NCBI GenBank assembly: GCA_034409055.1
Contig: DAOUMU010000082.1
Location: forward strand, 21,594 to 85,593
Source of the DNA: DAOUMU01 sp034409055
GTDB taxonomy: Bacteria > Chloroflexota > Anaerolineae > 4572-78 > J111
Direction: 5' to 3'
DNA: 64,000 nucleotides
This document shows, in pieces, positions 33,210-42,902 of the stretch. Positions within the stretch are counted from its first letter, which is position 1. Each line of letters opens with the position of its first letter. A program made the position numbers and the translations under genes. Under the pieces are notes generated by a model, which searched no databases, was not told the origin of the DNA, and saw only the letters and a list, made by a program, of their open reading frames with translations.

Positions 33210-35147
33210 TCAAGGCCGTAAGTTCGACCTCTGCAGCCAAAGGGCCAGGATCACTGCCCCGTAGATGATGAGGGAGTCTTCCTCTGTCTGCATCGGTTGG
33301 GAGGCATATCGGCGATAGGCGGCGCGCAATGCTGGCACATCCACATACTCCTGGATGATCTGCGGCTGGCGTAGAATTACCTCATCTAAAGTCCCCCGCT
33401 CATAGTCCAGCAACCGGCGTTTGAAGTTTGGGCTGAGGTTCGCTTTGCGGAATCGCCATTGTACCTCTTCGGGAAGAATACCGGCCATGGCGCGGCGCAT
33501 AATTACTCGCGACCAGCCCTGGTGAAGTTTTTGATCGGGGGGCAGGGCCAGGCAAAACTCGATCAATCGCCGGTCGAAGAAGGGGTAGCGGGCTTCGAGT
33601 GAAAAGGCCGCAGCGGCCTTGTCGGCCAATTCCAGGGTGTACGGAATTAGGGCGGAGGTGAGGCTATACCAATGCATCGCTCTGGCGGTACGCGCTGGTC
33701 CAGATCCATTACCCAGCAAAGTTCGAGCGCGTTCCGCCAGTCCAACACGCTCGGCTAGAAGAGGGTTGATTGCCTTGTTGTCAACCCACGTTGGCCGGGG
33801 GCGTCCCCGCAACAGTCGCCAGATCTGGATGGCGAACTCTGGGATTAGAGGTCTAAAGCCATATCGCCAGATGATCCGCCGAGGCGGGAAAGCGGCATTA
33901 GATTGTTTTGAAAGGGCCGTGGCCTCCGTGGCCAGAGTTTTCCACCGGCCTGTACGGGCGAGTTCTGCCAGATACCCCAGGCCGTGAGATATGGTGGTAT
34001 CGCCATCGAGTCCATCCAGGAAGACACGAACATTATGCTGGCGGGCAGCGTTATAGAGCGCCCAATGCATATACAAGTTCGGAGCCAGGATGGCCTCATC
34101 CTGGTGCCAGAGGACCCGCTCCAGATCGGCCAGGGGGCTGAGACGGTCGGCCTGGACATAGTGAGGCTCAAACCCACCTATAGCCAGAACCGCGTTGATA
34201 TAGTGACGCTCATCAATCTTTGGCAGGTCTACTTCCGGCAGGCCCGGAAAGATGGCCGAGAAGGTATGCAGACGCCGCTCCCCTTCTACTGCCAGCAGTT
34301 TGCGGGCCGTACAGGCGATTGAGGAGGAGTCCAAACCACCGCTTAATGTAGAGCCTACCGGGAAGTCGCTGCGCAGACGGCAGCGTATGGTCTCGGTGAA
34401 GATTTCGCGAAAAGCTTCGGCATATTCCTCATCTGAAGACAACCGTACTTCGCGGGAGAGGTCTAAGGACCAATAAGATCGGAGCTGTGTTTCCCCACGG
34501 CCTACTGTTAAGCTATGGGCTGCAGGCAACCGAAGGATGTCCCGGTAAAAAGTAATAACCTTGTCTTCAAAGATTCTGGCCAGGTGGTCTGCCACCCTAA
34601 CCTCATTGAGTTGGCGCGGCACATCTGGCAGGCAGAAAAGGGCCTTGATTTCGGAGGCAAAGACAAAAATCCGACCTGGACAATGATGGTAATAAAAAGG
34701 CTTAACCCCCATTGGATCCCTGGCGCAGAAGAGTTTCTGTCTCCGTCTATCCCAAATGGCGAAGGCAAAGTCGCCCAAGAGATGCTCCGGGCAATGTTCG
34801 CCCCATTTTTCGTAGGCGGCCAAAATCAGTTGGCTATCGGCAATCTCTTGAGGAGGGCGGTCAGTGAGGTCCAGGGCAGTGATGAGTTCTTCTCGATTGT
34901 CGATACGGGCGTCAGCAGTGAGAACCAGCTCATCAGTCCGATTCGCCACAGGGAGTCGCTCACTCAGGGACTCGGGGGTTGTCCAGAGTATTCGGTGTCC
35001 CAAACCCACCGGTCCTTGGTTAGGGGCTGTAGGCCAGATACCTGCCCCGTCCGGTCCCCGGTGGGTAAGGCTGGCCACCATCCGTTCGATATCTGTGCGC
35101 TCCACCGGCCGGCCATCGAGACAATATACCCCACTGATCGCGCTCAT
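33210..35147 (-). CDS. Lasso-peptide cyclase (C), asparagine-synthetase-like
   Basis: 645 residues. An N-terminal glutaminase-like domain starts MSAISGVYCLDG; the usual catalytic Cys2 of Asn synthetases is absent, which is normal for lasso cyclases. The synthetase domain has the ATP pyrophosphatase loop SGGLDSSSIA near residue 270. The enzyme adenylates the ring Glu or Asp and closes the lactam to the core N-terminus. Its start overlaps the end of the B2 gene (ATGA), and the precursor lies 78 bp downstream. Confidence 0.9.
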   Translation of the reverse strand: MSAISGVYCLDGRPVERTDIERMVASLTHRGPDGAGIWPTAPNQGPVGLGHRILWTTPESLSERLPVANRTDELVLTADARIDNREELITALDLTDRPPQEIADSQLILAAYEKWGEHCPEHLLGDFAFAIWDRRRQKLFCARDPMGVKPFYYHHCPGRIFVFASEIKALFCLPDVPRQLNEVRVADHLARIFEDKVITFYRDILRLPAAHSLTVGRGETQLRSYWSLDLSREVRLSSDEEYAEAFREIFTETIRCRLRSDFPVGSTLSGGLDSSSIACTARKLLAVEGERRLHTFSAIFPGLPEVDLPKIDERHYINAVLAIGGFEPHYVQADRLSPLADLERVLWHQDEAILAPNLYMHWALYNAARQHNVRVFLDGLDGDTTISHGLGYLAELARTGRWKTLATEATALSKQSNAAFPPRRIIWRYGFRPLIPEFAIQIWRLLRGRPRPTWVDNKAINPLLAERVGLAERARTLLGNGSGPARTARAMHWYSLTSALIPYTLELADKAAAAFSLEARYPFFDRRLIEFCLALPPDQKLHQGWSRVIMRRAMAGILPEEVQWRFRKANLSPNFKRRLLDYERGTLDEVILRQPQIIQEYVDVPALRAAYRRYASQPMQTEEDSLIIYGAVILALWLQRSNLRP

Positions 35148-35572
35148 AGGTTTTCTCTCTCCAAAGGCGGCATCAGGCTATAGCGCGAAAGGTCTTCTAA
35201 GCCACCGAATACGATCTGGCCCTCCTGACTTTCCACCCAGGCGTGGGCCTGTAATTGCCCTGCCTCGCTCCGGGTGACACCGATGCGGAGGCTGGCCGGA
35301 TGACCGCATCGACCAAGCAGCACTTGCGCGGCCAGGGCCCGGGTGAGACAGGTGGTCAGGGGCACGTATCGACTGGCCACTGTCACAGCCCAGACAACTC
35401 TATCAATCGGGACCTGTTTGGTCGCTTGGGTTATTCTGGTCAGGCGTCGCCGCAAGGTCTGGAACGAAAGCAGCCACAATCCCAACCTGACCGCCCCGAG
35501 CAGAAACACCGCCTGGATCAGGAGATGTCGATCCGTCGAGGGTAGGCATAGGAATTTATACATCCGTTGCAT
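35144..35572 (-). CDS. Lasso-peptide B2 transglutaminase-like protease
   Basis: 142 residues. The catalytic Cys is in LTTCLTRALAAQVLL (around 96) and the His in LQAHAWVES (about 121), the Cys/His pair of the transglutaminase-like leader peptidases of split-B systems. It removes the leader from the precursor. A possible second start (M4) lies at 35563. It overlaps the B1 gene by 17 bp and the cyclase by 4 bp, so B1, B2 and C look translationally coupled. Confidence 0.9.
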   Translation of the reverse strand: MQRMYKFLCLPSTDRHLLIQAVFLLGAVRLGLWLLSFQTLRRRLTRITQATKQVPIDRVVWAVTVASRYVPLTTCLTRALAAQVLLGRCGHPASLRIGVTRSEAGQLQAHAWVESQEGQIVFGGLEDLSRYSLMPPLERENL

Positions 35573-35870
35573 CTTTGACCTCTATGAGCCTCCGGGCTGC
35601 CAGTTCCTGGAGGAGCGTCAAAATCTCGCGCTCACAGCGGTCGAAGGCAACTTCGTATTCCTCCAGGAGAATGTCCCGGATGTCGCTGACAGTCCTTGGT
35701 TCCTGAATCAGACTCCAGATCCGGCTTCCTACAGCATCCAGGCCATAATACGTCCCGGACTTGAGGTCTAAGATAACCACCTCGTCGGCCAAATCGGCTG
35801 AGGTTTGGTCTTTAGCTGCTACAACGGTTGAATACTTAGAGACCGGGCGCGTCAACTCTGGAGAATCCAT
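35556..35870 (-). CDS. Lasso-peptide B1 / PqqD-like RiPP recognition element
   Basis: 104 residues of winged-helix PqqD-like fold: strands around ADEVVILDLKSGTYYGLD, then the helix GSRIWSLIQE and a C-terminal helix ending LAARRLIEV. It binds the leader peptide and presents it to B2. The split B1/B2 arrangement is typical of Gram-positive and Chloroflexota-type lasso clusters. A 129-bp gap with no recognised signal separates it from the NAD-synthase-like gene. Confidence 0.9.
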   Translation of the reverse strand: MDSPELTRPVSKYSTVVAAKDQTSADLADEVVILDLKSGTYYGLDAVGSRIWSLIQEPRTVSDIRDILLEEYEVAFDRCEREILTLLQELAARRLIEVKDATDV

Positions 35871-35999
35871 GCTTTTCCTCCTGAAAAATTTGTTTAGTTT
35901 GCTGCTACTCTGTAACAGAATTTGGCTTGTCTACGAGCCGGTGCTGATTTGACCCCTGGTGGAGTACCCAAACGGTCACAAAAAAACAGGATGTACCTG

Positions 36000-36989
36000 T
36001 CAGCCGCGGTGGTCACTCTCGGCAATACCCAGCGGCGGCATACGCAGGTATTCGGTGGTGCGTTGCTTGCGGGTGAAATCGTCGAAGGCACGCTGTACCT
36101 GGACTTCGGTTAGCCCCATTACCTGTGCTACCTCCGAAATCGGCACGTCGTGCTCCTGCGCATACCATAAAAGGTCCATCGTTTCAAAGGGAAGGCGGAA
36201 GAAGAACTCCTGCTGCGTGCTGGGGGCACTGTAGGTGTCGGTCGTCGGTGGACGTTCCCGAATCTCCTGGGGCACATCAAGGTGCTCTGCCAGTTGGTAC
36301 ACCTGAGTCTTAAATAGATGGGCGATGGGTTTCACATCCACCCCTCCATCGCCGTGTTTTACGAAGAAGCCTTGATCGTGTTCGTTTTTGTTGGCGGTGC
36401 CAACCACGGCGTAGTTGCGCAGTTCCGCGTGGTAATAGAGCATCGCCATCCGGGTCCGCTGTTTGAAATTGGAAGCAGCCACGATTTGGAAGTACTCGCG
36501 GAGGGACAATCGTTTGTTTTTCTCTTCTCCATCGGGAGCAATGATGGTTAACGAGAAGATGTTGAGGGTGCTCTCGTCCAGCACGTTTTGCGGCAGTACG
36601 ATCTTGGTCTTGTAACCAGTAGCGGCGTCATATTCTGGAAAGACGCGCTGGATGGCCTCATCGCGGCGGAGGTAGCAGTCAAAGCCTTCGAGGACGGGTG
36701 TAATGTCCTCCAGGACTGGTTCCACATCATAGTGATGGGCTACCTGGCGAGCCAACGTTTCACTGTCTGGGTCAGAGTCCTTCTCCGGCATAATGATGGC
36801 AGCAACCCGGCGCGGGCCAAAGGCACGTACGCACAGGGCCAGCACCACGGAGGAGTCTACCCCACCGCTAATACCGACCGCCCCCCCACGGCGGCGTATT
36901 ACTTTGCTCACGTTGTTACGTAGCATCGAGACGAGGCGGTCCGTTTCGGCTGCTGGGTCTATATCGAGAACGTGTTTACCAAAGCTCAT
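36000..36989 (-). CDS. NAD synthase-like ATP-pyrophosphatase
   Basis: 329 residues. The N-type ATP-PPase motif is AVGISGGVDSSVVLALC. Further NadE-type features are GTANKNEHDQGFFVKHGDGG and FKTQVYQLAEHL. It is close in length to ammonia-dependent NAD synthases. Its position beside an asparagine synthase, acyl-CoA ligase and acyl carrier protein suggests it may amidate a substrate in this pathway instead of, or besides, NAD. A housekeeping NAD synthase could equally well reside here; the two cannot be separated from sequence alone. Confidence 0.75.
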   Translation of the reverse strand: MSFGKHVLDIDPAAETDRLVSMLRNNVSKVIRRRGGAVGISGGVDSSVVLALCVRAFGPRRVAAIIMPEKDSDPDSETLARQVAHHYDVEPVLEDITPVLEGFDCYLRRDEAIQRVFPEYDAATGYKTKIVLPQNVLDESTLNIFSLTIIAPDGEEKNKRLSLREYFQIVAASNFKQRTRMAMLYYHAELRNYAVVGTANKNEHDQGFFVKHGDGGVDVKPIAHLFKTQVYQLAEHLDVPQEIRERPPTTDTYSAPSTQQEFFFRLPFETMDLLWYAQEHDVPISEVAQVMGLTEVQVQRAFDDFTRKQRTTEYLRMPPLGIAESDHRG

Positions 36990-37035
36990 TTTGCCTTCCT
37001 TTTCCTGGAGCTTCCAAAAATCCGGGGGCCTGATT

Positions 37036-39093
37036 TTACGCTCCCTGGACTACCCCACGTCCAACGTAGACTTTCATGTCGTCGGCTTCGGAGAGAGGCG
37101 GTGGCATCTTGAAATCAGTCACAAATTGCAGGTGGACAAGCTGGCTAGAAAGGATACCGACCAGGGCCATGTCGTCAGTCTCGCTCAGGCGCATCCCCCG
37201 GTCGATCTTTCGCACCAGTTGACTCACGGCCGCCGGTTTGAAGAGACCGGTCGCCTTCACTTGCTCCGGCGACAGCAGCTCGCGAACGTAATCGGGGGTT
37301 GCGTTATGTCTCTTCCCCGTCTCTCCTCTTGGGAGGGGGAAGAAGCTGCGGTGGATGGGAGCCCGGTAGGGTCGCTTGGGTCGGCGCCAGATTTCATCGG
37401 GCAGCCATTCTCGGGCCAACTGCTTGAGTAAATACTTTTCGGTCAGACCACGCAGCTTGAGACGTGGGGGCAAGCGGTTGCAAAACGCCACCACCCGTTG
37501 GTCCAGGAAGGGGAAACGTCCTTCCACGGAATGGGCCAGCGCCACCCGGTCTCCCTGGGATGACAGCAGGTATTGGGACAGGAAGATGGTGACCTCCAGG
37601 TATTGAGCGCGGTGCAGTGGATCCCAATGAATGAAGTTCGGGGGATAGTAGATACCCCGTGTTGCGGAGACACCGGAATCTCGGGTTGCTTGACACAAGT
37701 CGTCGGAAAAGAAACGCTTAGCACGGCTGGTGTTCCGCCAACGGATGGCGTGGGAATAATCGGGTGCGTCTACGTCGGTCAATCCCTGGCGGAAGAAGGC
37801 AGCCAGGTAAGCGCCGTGCCCGCTGGACAGTTCGGAAATGTAGGGATAGAGCCGTTTGAGCAGGAGGGGACGATAACTCGACTCCGGCTGCCGGGCCCAA
37901 AATCGCCGGACTTTGGCCTCTTTAAAGATGTTGTAGCCGGCCAGAAACTCGTCGGCTCCCTCACCGGTCAGCACCACTTTAAAGCGGTGGTCATGCACCA
38001 GTTTAGACAGTAAGAAGAGGGGGGCAGGCGACGTACGCATGAGGGGTGTTTCGGTATGCCAGACGACGTCGGGGAAGACGCGGCCGATGTCGGTATAGGT
38101 GGCATCAATGACCTGGTGGTCGGTACCCAGGAAGCGGGCCATCTGTCGCTGGTATTCGCTCTCGTCGAAATCAGGGTCGCTGAAGGCGATGGAGAAGGTA
38201 TCCAGACGGTTGCTGGTATGGTTGCGGATGATAGCGGCGATGGTGGACGAGTCTACGCCTCCGCTCAGGTAGGCGCCGACGGGTACATCGGCCCGCAGAC
38301 GGATGCGGGTGGCATCCACCAGCAACTCCCGGAACTCGACCAGGTAGTCCTCCAACGCCCACTGGTCGGCGTTAGACGAGGAGTACTCTTCTGGGGGGGC
38401 GGGCACTGTTGTCTCAGGGAAGTTCAATTCCCAGTATCGTTCGACGGCCACCTCCTCCTGGTGGGCTAGCAGGTAGTGGCCAGGCGGCACCTCTCGGATG
38501 TCACGAAAAATAGTGCGCGGCGAGAGGGTACTCCAAAAGGTAAAAATTTGGTTGAGGGCCACCGGGTCTATCTCGGCCTGGATACGAGGGTCGGCCAGGA
38601 TGGCTTTGATTTCGGAACCGAAGATGAGGGCGCTGTCGGTCAAGATGTAGAAGAGGGGGCGGATGCCCAGCCGGTCGCGGGCCAGGAAGAGGGTTTGCCG
38701 ACGGGTATCCCAGATGGCGATGGCGAACTGGCCGTTGAGGTGCGCCAGGCAGCGGGGGCCAAAGTCTTCGTACAGATGCAGGATGACCTCGGTGTCGGTA
38801 TGAGTAGCAAAGCGGTGGCCGCGTGCCTCCAATTCGGGGCGCAACTCGACGTAGTTGAAAATCTCGCCGTTGAAGACGATCCACAGGGTCTCATCTTCAT
38901 TGGTGAGGGGTTGCTGGCCGCTGGCCAGGTCGATGATACTCAGGCGAGCGTTACCCAGTCCTACCCGATCGTCCAGGTAAAGGCCAAACTGATCCGGTCC
39001 GCGATGGCGGATCATAGCCAGCATCTGGCGCAGGGTGGCTTCCTCGATAGGGGAAGAGGCTTTTAGGTTCAGTGTTCCAACAATGCCGCACAT
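37036..39093 (-). CDS. asnB: Glutamine-hydrolysing asparagine synthase-like amidotransferase
   Basis: 685 residues starting MCGIVGTLNL, so the glutaminase Cys2 is kept. The synthetase domain has SGGVDSSTIAAI and GEGADEFLAGY. This differs from the Cys-less lasso cyclase encoded at 33210. Amidotransferases of this kind occur in exosortase/EPS loci next to an acyl-CoA ligase and an acyl carrier protein, as here. A short insertion (about 37305-37345, PLPRGETGKRHN) looks like inserted repeat. It follows the acyl-CoA ligase with a 74-bp gap. Confidence 0.8.
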   Translation of the reverse strand: MCGIVGTLNLKASSPIEEATLRQMLAMIRHRGPDQFGLYLDDRVGLGNARLSIIDLASGQQPLTNEDETLWIVFNGEIFNYVELRPELEARGHRFATHTDTEVILHLYEDFGPRCLAHLNGQFAIAIWDTRRQTLFLARDRLGIRPLFYILTDSALIFGSEIKAILADPRIQAEIDPVALNQIFTFWSTLSPRTIFRDIREVPPGHYLLAHQEEVAVERYWELNFPETTVPAPPEEYSSSNADQWALEDYLVEFRELLVDATRIRLRADVPVGAYLSGGVDSSTIAAIIRNHTSNRLDTFSIAFSDPDFDESEYQRQMARFLGTDHQVIDATYTDIGRVFPDVVWHTETPLMRTSPAPLFLLSKLVHDHRFKVVLTGEGADEFLAGYNIFKEAKVRRFWARQPESSYRPLLLKRLYPYISELSSGHGAYLAAFFRQGLTDVDAPDYSHAIRWRNTSRAKRFFSDDLCQATRDSGVSATRGIYYPPNFIHWDPLHRAQYLEVTIFLSQYLLSSQGDRVALAHSVEGRFPFLDQRVVAFCNRLPPRLKLRGLTEKYLLKQLAREWLPDEIWRRPKRPYRAPIHRSFFPLPRGETGKRHNATPDYVRELLSPEQVKATGLFKPAAVSQLVRKIDRGMRLSETDDMALVGILSSQLVHLQFVTDFKMPPPLSEADDMKVYVGRGVVQGA

Positions 39094-39167
39094 TACACCA
39101 TTCCAAACTGGGTACTGCTACTCTGTATTCCTCACTCGTTACCCGTTACGCATCACTCGTTAGTGGT

Positions 39168-40700
39168 CTACTTCAGCCCTATCTTCCTGATCTTGCCCGA
39201 AGTAGTTTTAGGCAGTTTGTCTCGGAACTCGACGTATTTGGGCACCATAAAGTCTTCCAGATGAGCGCGGCAATGGGCCAGTACATCGGTTTCGGTTAAC
39301 TTAGCGCCATTGGTAACGAGGAAGACTTTGACAGCCTCTCCCAGGATAGGGTCGGGTACGCCGACGACTGCGGCTTCGACCACACCTGGAAGTTCGTAAA
39401 GTACATTTTCCACTTCTTTGGGGGCTACCTTTTCGCCCCGGCTCTTGATAATGTCATCCTTGCGACCGATGAAGTACATGTAGCCCTCTTCGTCCATACG
39501 GAAGAGGTCACCAGTGTAACACACCCGCTCGCCAGGCAGAGGGCCGGGGCGATAGCGTTTGGCAGTGGCTTCCGGGTCTTCCCAGTAACCACGCATCACG
39601 TGCCGACCTCGGGCGACCAATTCGCCGATCTCACCCGGTCCCAGACGGTTACCCTCCTCATCCTCGATCCAGACCTCGGTGCCGGGGATGGCGACCCCCA
39701 CCGAACCAGGCCGTCGGTCCAGTTGATCAGGAGGCAGGTAGAGGGTGCGCTTGGTCTCGGTCAGCCCGTACATCGAATAGAGGATGGCTCTGGGGAACTT
39801 CTGATGGAGTTCCTGGATGTGGCTAGGGGGCAGGGCAGCTCCCGTGTTGCTAAGATAACGCAGACTGGACAGGTTGTAAGGGCTCAAGTCCATCTGAAGT
39901 AAGATGGCAAAGATAGTGGGCACACCGGGGAAACCGGTCACCCGTTCCTGTTCCATCCTTTTCAGGATGGCCGCCGGATAGGCGAAGGAACGCTCCAATA
40001 CCAGTGTACCGCCGAATTTGAAGACCATAAGCAGTTGGTACAATCCGTAATCAAACGAAAGCGGCAGCACGTTGATGACAATGTCCTCCTCCACGTTTTG
40101 CAGGTATTCGATGATAGAACCAGCAGCGAAGACCACGTTACTGTGATCACTCATCACCCCTTTGGGGTCGCCAGTGCTGCCGGAGGTGTAGATCAGGCAG
40201 GCCAGGTCCAGGTCTATGTTGATCTGGGGGGGACGATGGGTGGGATAGGTTGCTTGAATTGCGTCGGCGTCCAGATACTGCTCGCGTTCGCCGACGATCT
40301 GAGCGGCGTGCTTGCCACAGAAGATGCTAAATTCGAGTGACGGGACATCGACCATCATCTGGTCGACCAGAGATACTTTGCGTGCTTCGGTTAGTAAGGC
40401 GGTAGCGCGACAGTTGTTGAGGATGTAGGTCAGCTTGTCGTGCTTGGTGGTATGGTTGACGACGACAAACACACCACCGGCTTTGAGCGTGGCGAAGATA
40501 CCCACCACCGCTTCGATGGAGTTGTTGAGATAGATAGCCACCCGGTCGCCGCGTTTGACACCGTGCTTGATCATAGCGTTGGCCAGACGGTTGGCCATAG
40601 CGTCAATTTGGGCATAGGTCAGCCGCTGATTATCGCAGATGACGGCCACTTTATCCAGCGAGCGAGCGGCACTGTGGTGCAAAAAATCTTGGACAAGCAT
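39168..40700 (-). CDS. AMP-forming acyl-CoA ligase
   Basis: 510 residues of ANL superfamily. The AMP-binding P-loop is YTSGSTGDPKGVMS. Further core motifs are MYGLTETKRT and YTGDLFRMDEEGYMYFIGRKDD, and the C-terminal Lys is in LPKTTSGKIRKI. It activates a carboxylic acid for transfer to CoA or directly to the acyl carrier protein encoded 39 bp upstream. The acid is unknown. Confidence 0.9.
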   Translation of the reverse strand: MLVQDFLHHSAARSLDKVAVICDNQRLTYAQIDAMANRLANAMIKHGVKRGDRVAIYLNNSIEAVVGIFATLKAGGVFVVVNHTTKHDKLTYILNNCRATALLTEARKVSLVDQMMVDVPSLEFSIFCGKHAAQIVGEREQYLDADAIQATYPTHRPPQINIDLDLACLIYTSGSTGDPKGVMSDHSNVVFAAGSIIEYLQNVEEDIVINVLPLSFDYGLYQLLMVFKFGGTLVLERSFAYPAAILKRMEQERVTGFPGVPTIFAILLQMDLSPYNLSSLRYLSNTGAALPPSHIQELHQKFPRAILYSMYGLTETKRTLYLPPDQLDRRPGSVGVAIPGTEVWIEDEEGNRLGPGEIGELVARGRHVMRGYWEDPEATAKRYRPGPLPGERVCYTGDLFRMDEEGYMYFIGRKDDIIKSRGEKVAPKEVENVLYELPGVVEAAVVGVPDPILGEAVKVFLVTNGAKLTETDVLAHCRAHLEDFMVPKYVEFRDKLPKTTSGKIRKIGLK

Positions 40701-40739
40701 AAGGCACTCCTTAGGGATAAGATTATTATTTTCCTTCTC

Positions 40740-40988
40740 TCACACAACCATTTTGCTGCGGATGTAGTTGGCCAGTTTGTTGACCGAGTCGAAGTTATCG
40801 GGGGTAATCTCCTGGTCATCTACGGACAGACCAAAGGTTTCTTCGACGAAGAGCACCAATTCCAGCACACCGATGGAGTCGACGATTCCTTCTTGCAAGA
40901 AGGAATCGTCGTCATCGTACTCAAAGCCGTTATCGCTGAACAATAAGTTTTGGGCCACGTATTTCCGAATTTGAATTTCAATCTCCAT
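40740..40988 (-). CDS. Acyl carrier protein
   Basis: 82 residues, acidic, four-helix carrier protein. The phosphopantetheine Ser is in VDSIGVLELV (about residue 38). Preceding it is an unusual Asp-rich stretch (YDDDDSFLQEGIV). It partners with the acyl-CoA ligase next door. Such pairs in polysaccharide loci are thought to supply an acyl modification. Confidence 0.9.
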   Translation of the reverse strand: MEIEIQIRKYVAQNLLFSDNGFEYDDDDSFLQEGIVDSIGVLELVLFVEETFGLSVDDQEITPDNFDSVNKLANYIRSKMVV

Positions 40989-41036
40989 AGTTTTCCCTCA
41001 TATTTATCTCAAAATTGGTTGGTCAAAAATGAATCC

Positions 41037-42902
41037 CTATTCGACCTGTGTCGGGTCGGGGGGCGGATCAGTGTATTTGATCCAAACCGGGTCCCAGTCG
41101 CCGAAGCTGGTACGACTGAGGCTGTACAAATTATTTCCGTCGGCATCCATCACCCAGATCTGTCCGTTTCCGGTGCGGTTGGACCAGAAGACAATCTTTG
41201 AACCATCGGGGGACCAGGATGGATGCCTGTTTACCTCGGGGATGAAAGTATCTTTACCAATCTCATCAGCATTATATTCCATGTTGCTTTCTGTCAATTG
41301 CCGGAGGTTACTACCGTCACGATTGATCACCCAAATTTCATCATCACCACTGTCGTTAGAAACAAAGGCAATCTGCTCGCTGGTGGGAGACCAGACCCCG
41401 AGATAAGCGATGCCAGATCCAAAATAAGTTAGTTGCTCCTCTACCTTATAATAGGCATCGTACCAAAATAAAGCAGGAACCTCTTCTTTTACTACCTGTT
41501 CCCCCGTAACATTCCTATACCGAATAACGTTTTTGGTAAATACTCGAAATCGCTTATCGGCTGAATAAGCGTCCCGTTCCCGGGCTAAGTCGTAAGGCCA
41601 GCGGTCGGTCAGCAGGGCCAGGTTGCTCCCATCGGGCTCTATCACGTAGACCAATGGTTCCTCCCCCCCGGCTCGGTTCGAGAGAAAGGCAATCTTGCCT
41701 ACCAACTCCGACGGGATGGGTCGAGGCGTGGCCGTGGGGGTGGGTGTAGGTCCTGGGGTAGGAATCTCGCCGTCGAGCAGTACGAAAATCGGTGTTGGCG
41801 TAACGGTCCAGACATTCATCGGCGTGGGAGTTGGTGTACCGAAGACAATGGCTTCGGTGGTGGCGAGTGCATCCTGGTATGCAGCCGTGGCCGTGTTGGC
41901 TGGTGTCGGGACAGGAGTGACGACGATGGGTGTCACCCAGTTCTCCGGCACCGGCGTGTAGGTGCCTATTGTGGCTGCGACGTGGGTGGCGGTGGCCGCC
42001 AGGGCTACCATGTTGAAAACATTCTCCAACGTCGGCGTGTTAGTGACTATAGCGTAAGTCGGACTCGGGGTGGCTGTCCAGAAATCCGTGGGCAGCGGCG
42101 TAGTAGTGCCATTCAGCAAGGCCTCGGCAGTCGCTACAGTAGCCATCCATTCCGCTGTGGCGGTGTTGCCCGGCACGGGAGTATTGGTGACGACAACGGG
42201 TGGTGTGGCTGTAACCATATTTGTAGGCCAGGGGGTAGGCGTGCCGGTGGCGGTGGCCTCATAAGTGGCGGTGGCGGCCAGGGCCACTGCGGTAACTACG
42301 TTGGCAGGCGTAGACGTGGCAGGAATATCTACAACCACAATGGGCGTGGGCGTGGGCGGAGGTTGATAAACGAGGCGTAGAACCGGCCGGCTGCCGAATC
42401 CACCACCGTAACCTGTATCCCAGGTAAAGAGGAGGTTATCCGCCCCCTGGTCGGGTCCGTCGAGGCGAAAAGATACCAACCCCGTTTCCAGCCGTCGTTC
42501 CAGTTCTGTGAGCTGAGCTGGCGTGAAGGTGAAGACGTTCGTTTGGCGTACTGCCAGGTCCTGGGGCTTTAACTCCGGGGGGATGGTGTCGAGCACTGAC
42601 GCATTGTGTATCTGGTCGTAGGTGGCTGTCACCCAGGTCTCGTCCGCCTCTGGGCTCAGGAGACGGAGTGTCCAAGTTCCGCCAGTTCTCAGGTGCTCCG
42701 CGCTCAACCCTACCAACTCCAGGGTCGCTTGCTCGATCCTGGCTCCTAAGGGGATGGAAGCCAGATTGAACTGCATAGCGCCGTAATAGGTATGGCCTTC
42801 GAAGAGGCCCACGTGTAAGTTGCGGTCACCGAAGTGGTTGAGCGAATCACCACTCGACACCCAGCCCACGGCATCGCCGGCCGGATAGAGGACGACCTGC
42901 AA
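41037..42902 (-). CDS. DNRLRE plus TolB/PD40-type beta-propeller protein, C-terminal part of a split gene
   Basis: 621 codons. The frame opens at a TTG just after a ten-C run (minus strand). First comes a DNRLRE-like beta-sandwich (about 1-180), with FNLASIPLGARIEQATLELV. A Thr/Ala/Pro-rich repeat linker follows (about 190-380), then PD40/TolB-type strands (KIAFLSNRAGGEE, IAFVSNDSGDDEIWVI, SPDGSKIVFWSNRTG). The reading joins the upstream frame (42919-43546) after a +1 shift at the homopolymer, so one protein of about 830 residues with a cytoplasmic N-terminus and a single membrane helix is likely. Probably a surface or polysaccharide-associated protein. Confidence 0.7.
   Translation of the reverse strand: MQVVLYPAGDAVGWVSSGDSLNHFGDRNLHVGLFEGHTYYGAMQFNLASIPLGARIEQATLELVGLSAEHLRTGGTWTLRLLSPEADETWVTATYDQIHNASVLDTIPPELKPQDLAVRQTNVFTFTPAQLTELERRLETGLVSFRLDGPDQGADNLLFTWDTGYGGGFGSRPVLRLVYQPPPTPTPIVVVDIPATSTPANVVTAVALAATATYEATATGTPTPWPTNMVTATPPVVVTNTPVPGNTATAEWMATVATAEALLNGTTTPLPTDFWTATPSPTYAIVTNTPTLENVFNMVALAATATHVAATIGTYTPVPENWVTPIVVTPVPTPANTATAAYQDALATTEAIVFGTPTPTPMNVWTVTPTPIFVLLDGEIPTPGPTPTPTATPRPIPSELVGKIAFLSNRAGGEEPLVYVIEPDGSNLALLTDRWPYDLARERDAYSADKRFRVFTKNVIRYRNVTGEQVVKEEVPALFWYDAYYKVEEQLTYFGSGIAYLGVWSPTSEQIAFVSNDSGDDEIWVINRDGSNLRQLTESNMEYNADEIGKDTFIPEVNRHPSWSPDGSKIVFWSNRTGNGQIWVMDADGNNLYSLSRTSFGDWDPVWIKYTDPPPDPTQVE

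Noticed and set aside
33210..39093. Both asparagine-synthase-like genes as lasso cyclases
   Set aside because: Only the 33210 product lacks Cys2 and is coupled to B1/B2; the 37036 product keeps Cys2 and is grouped with the acyl-CoA ligase.
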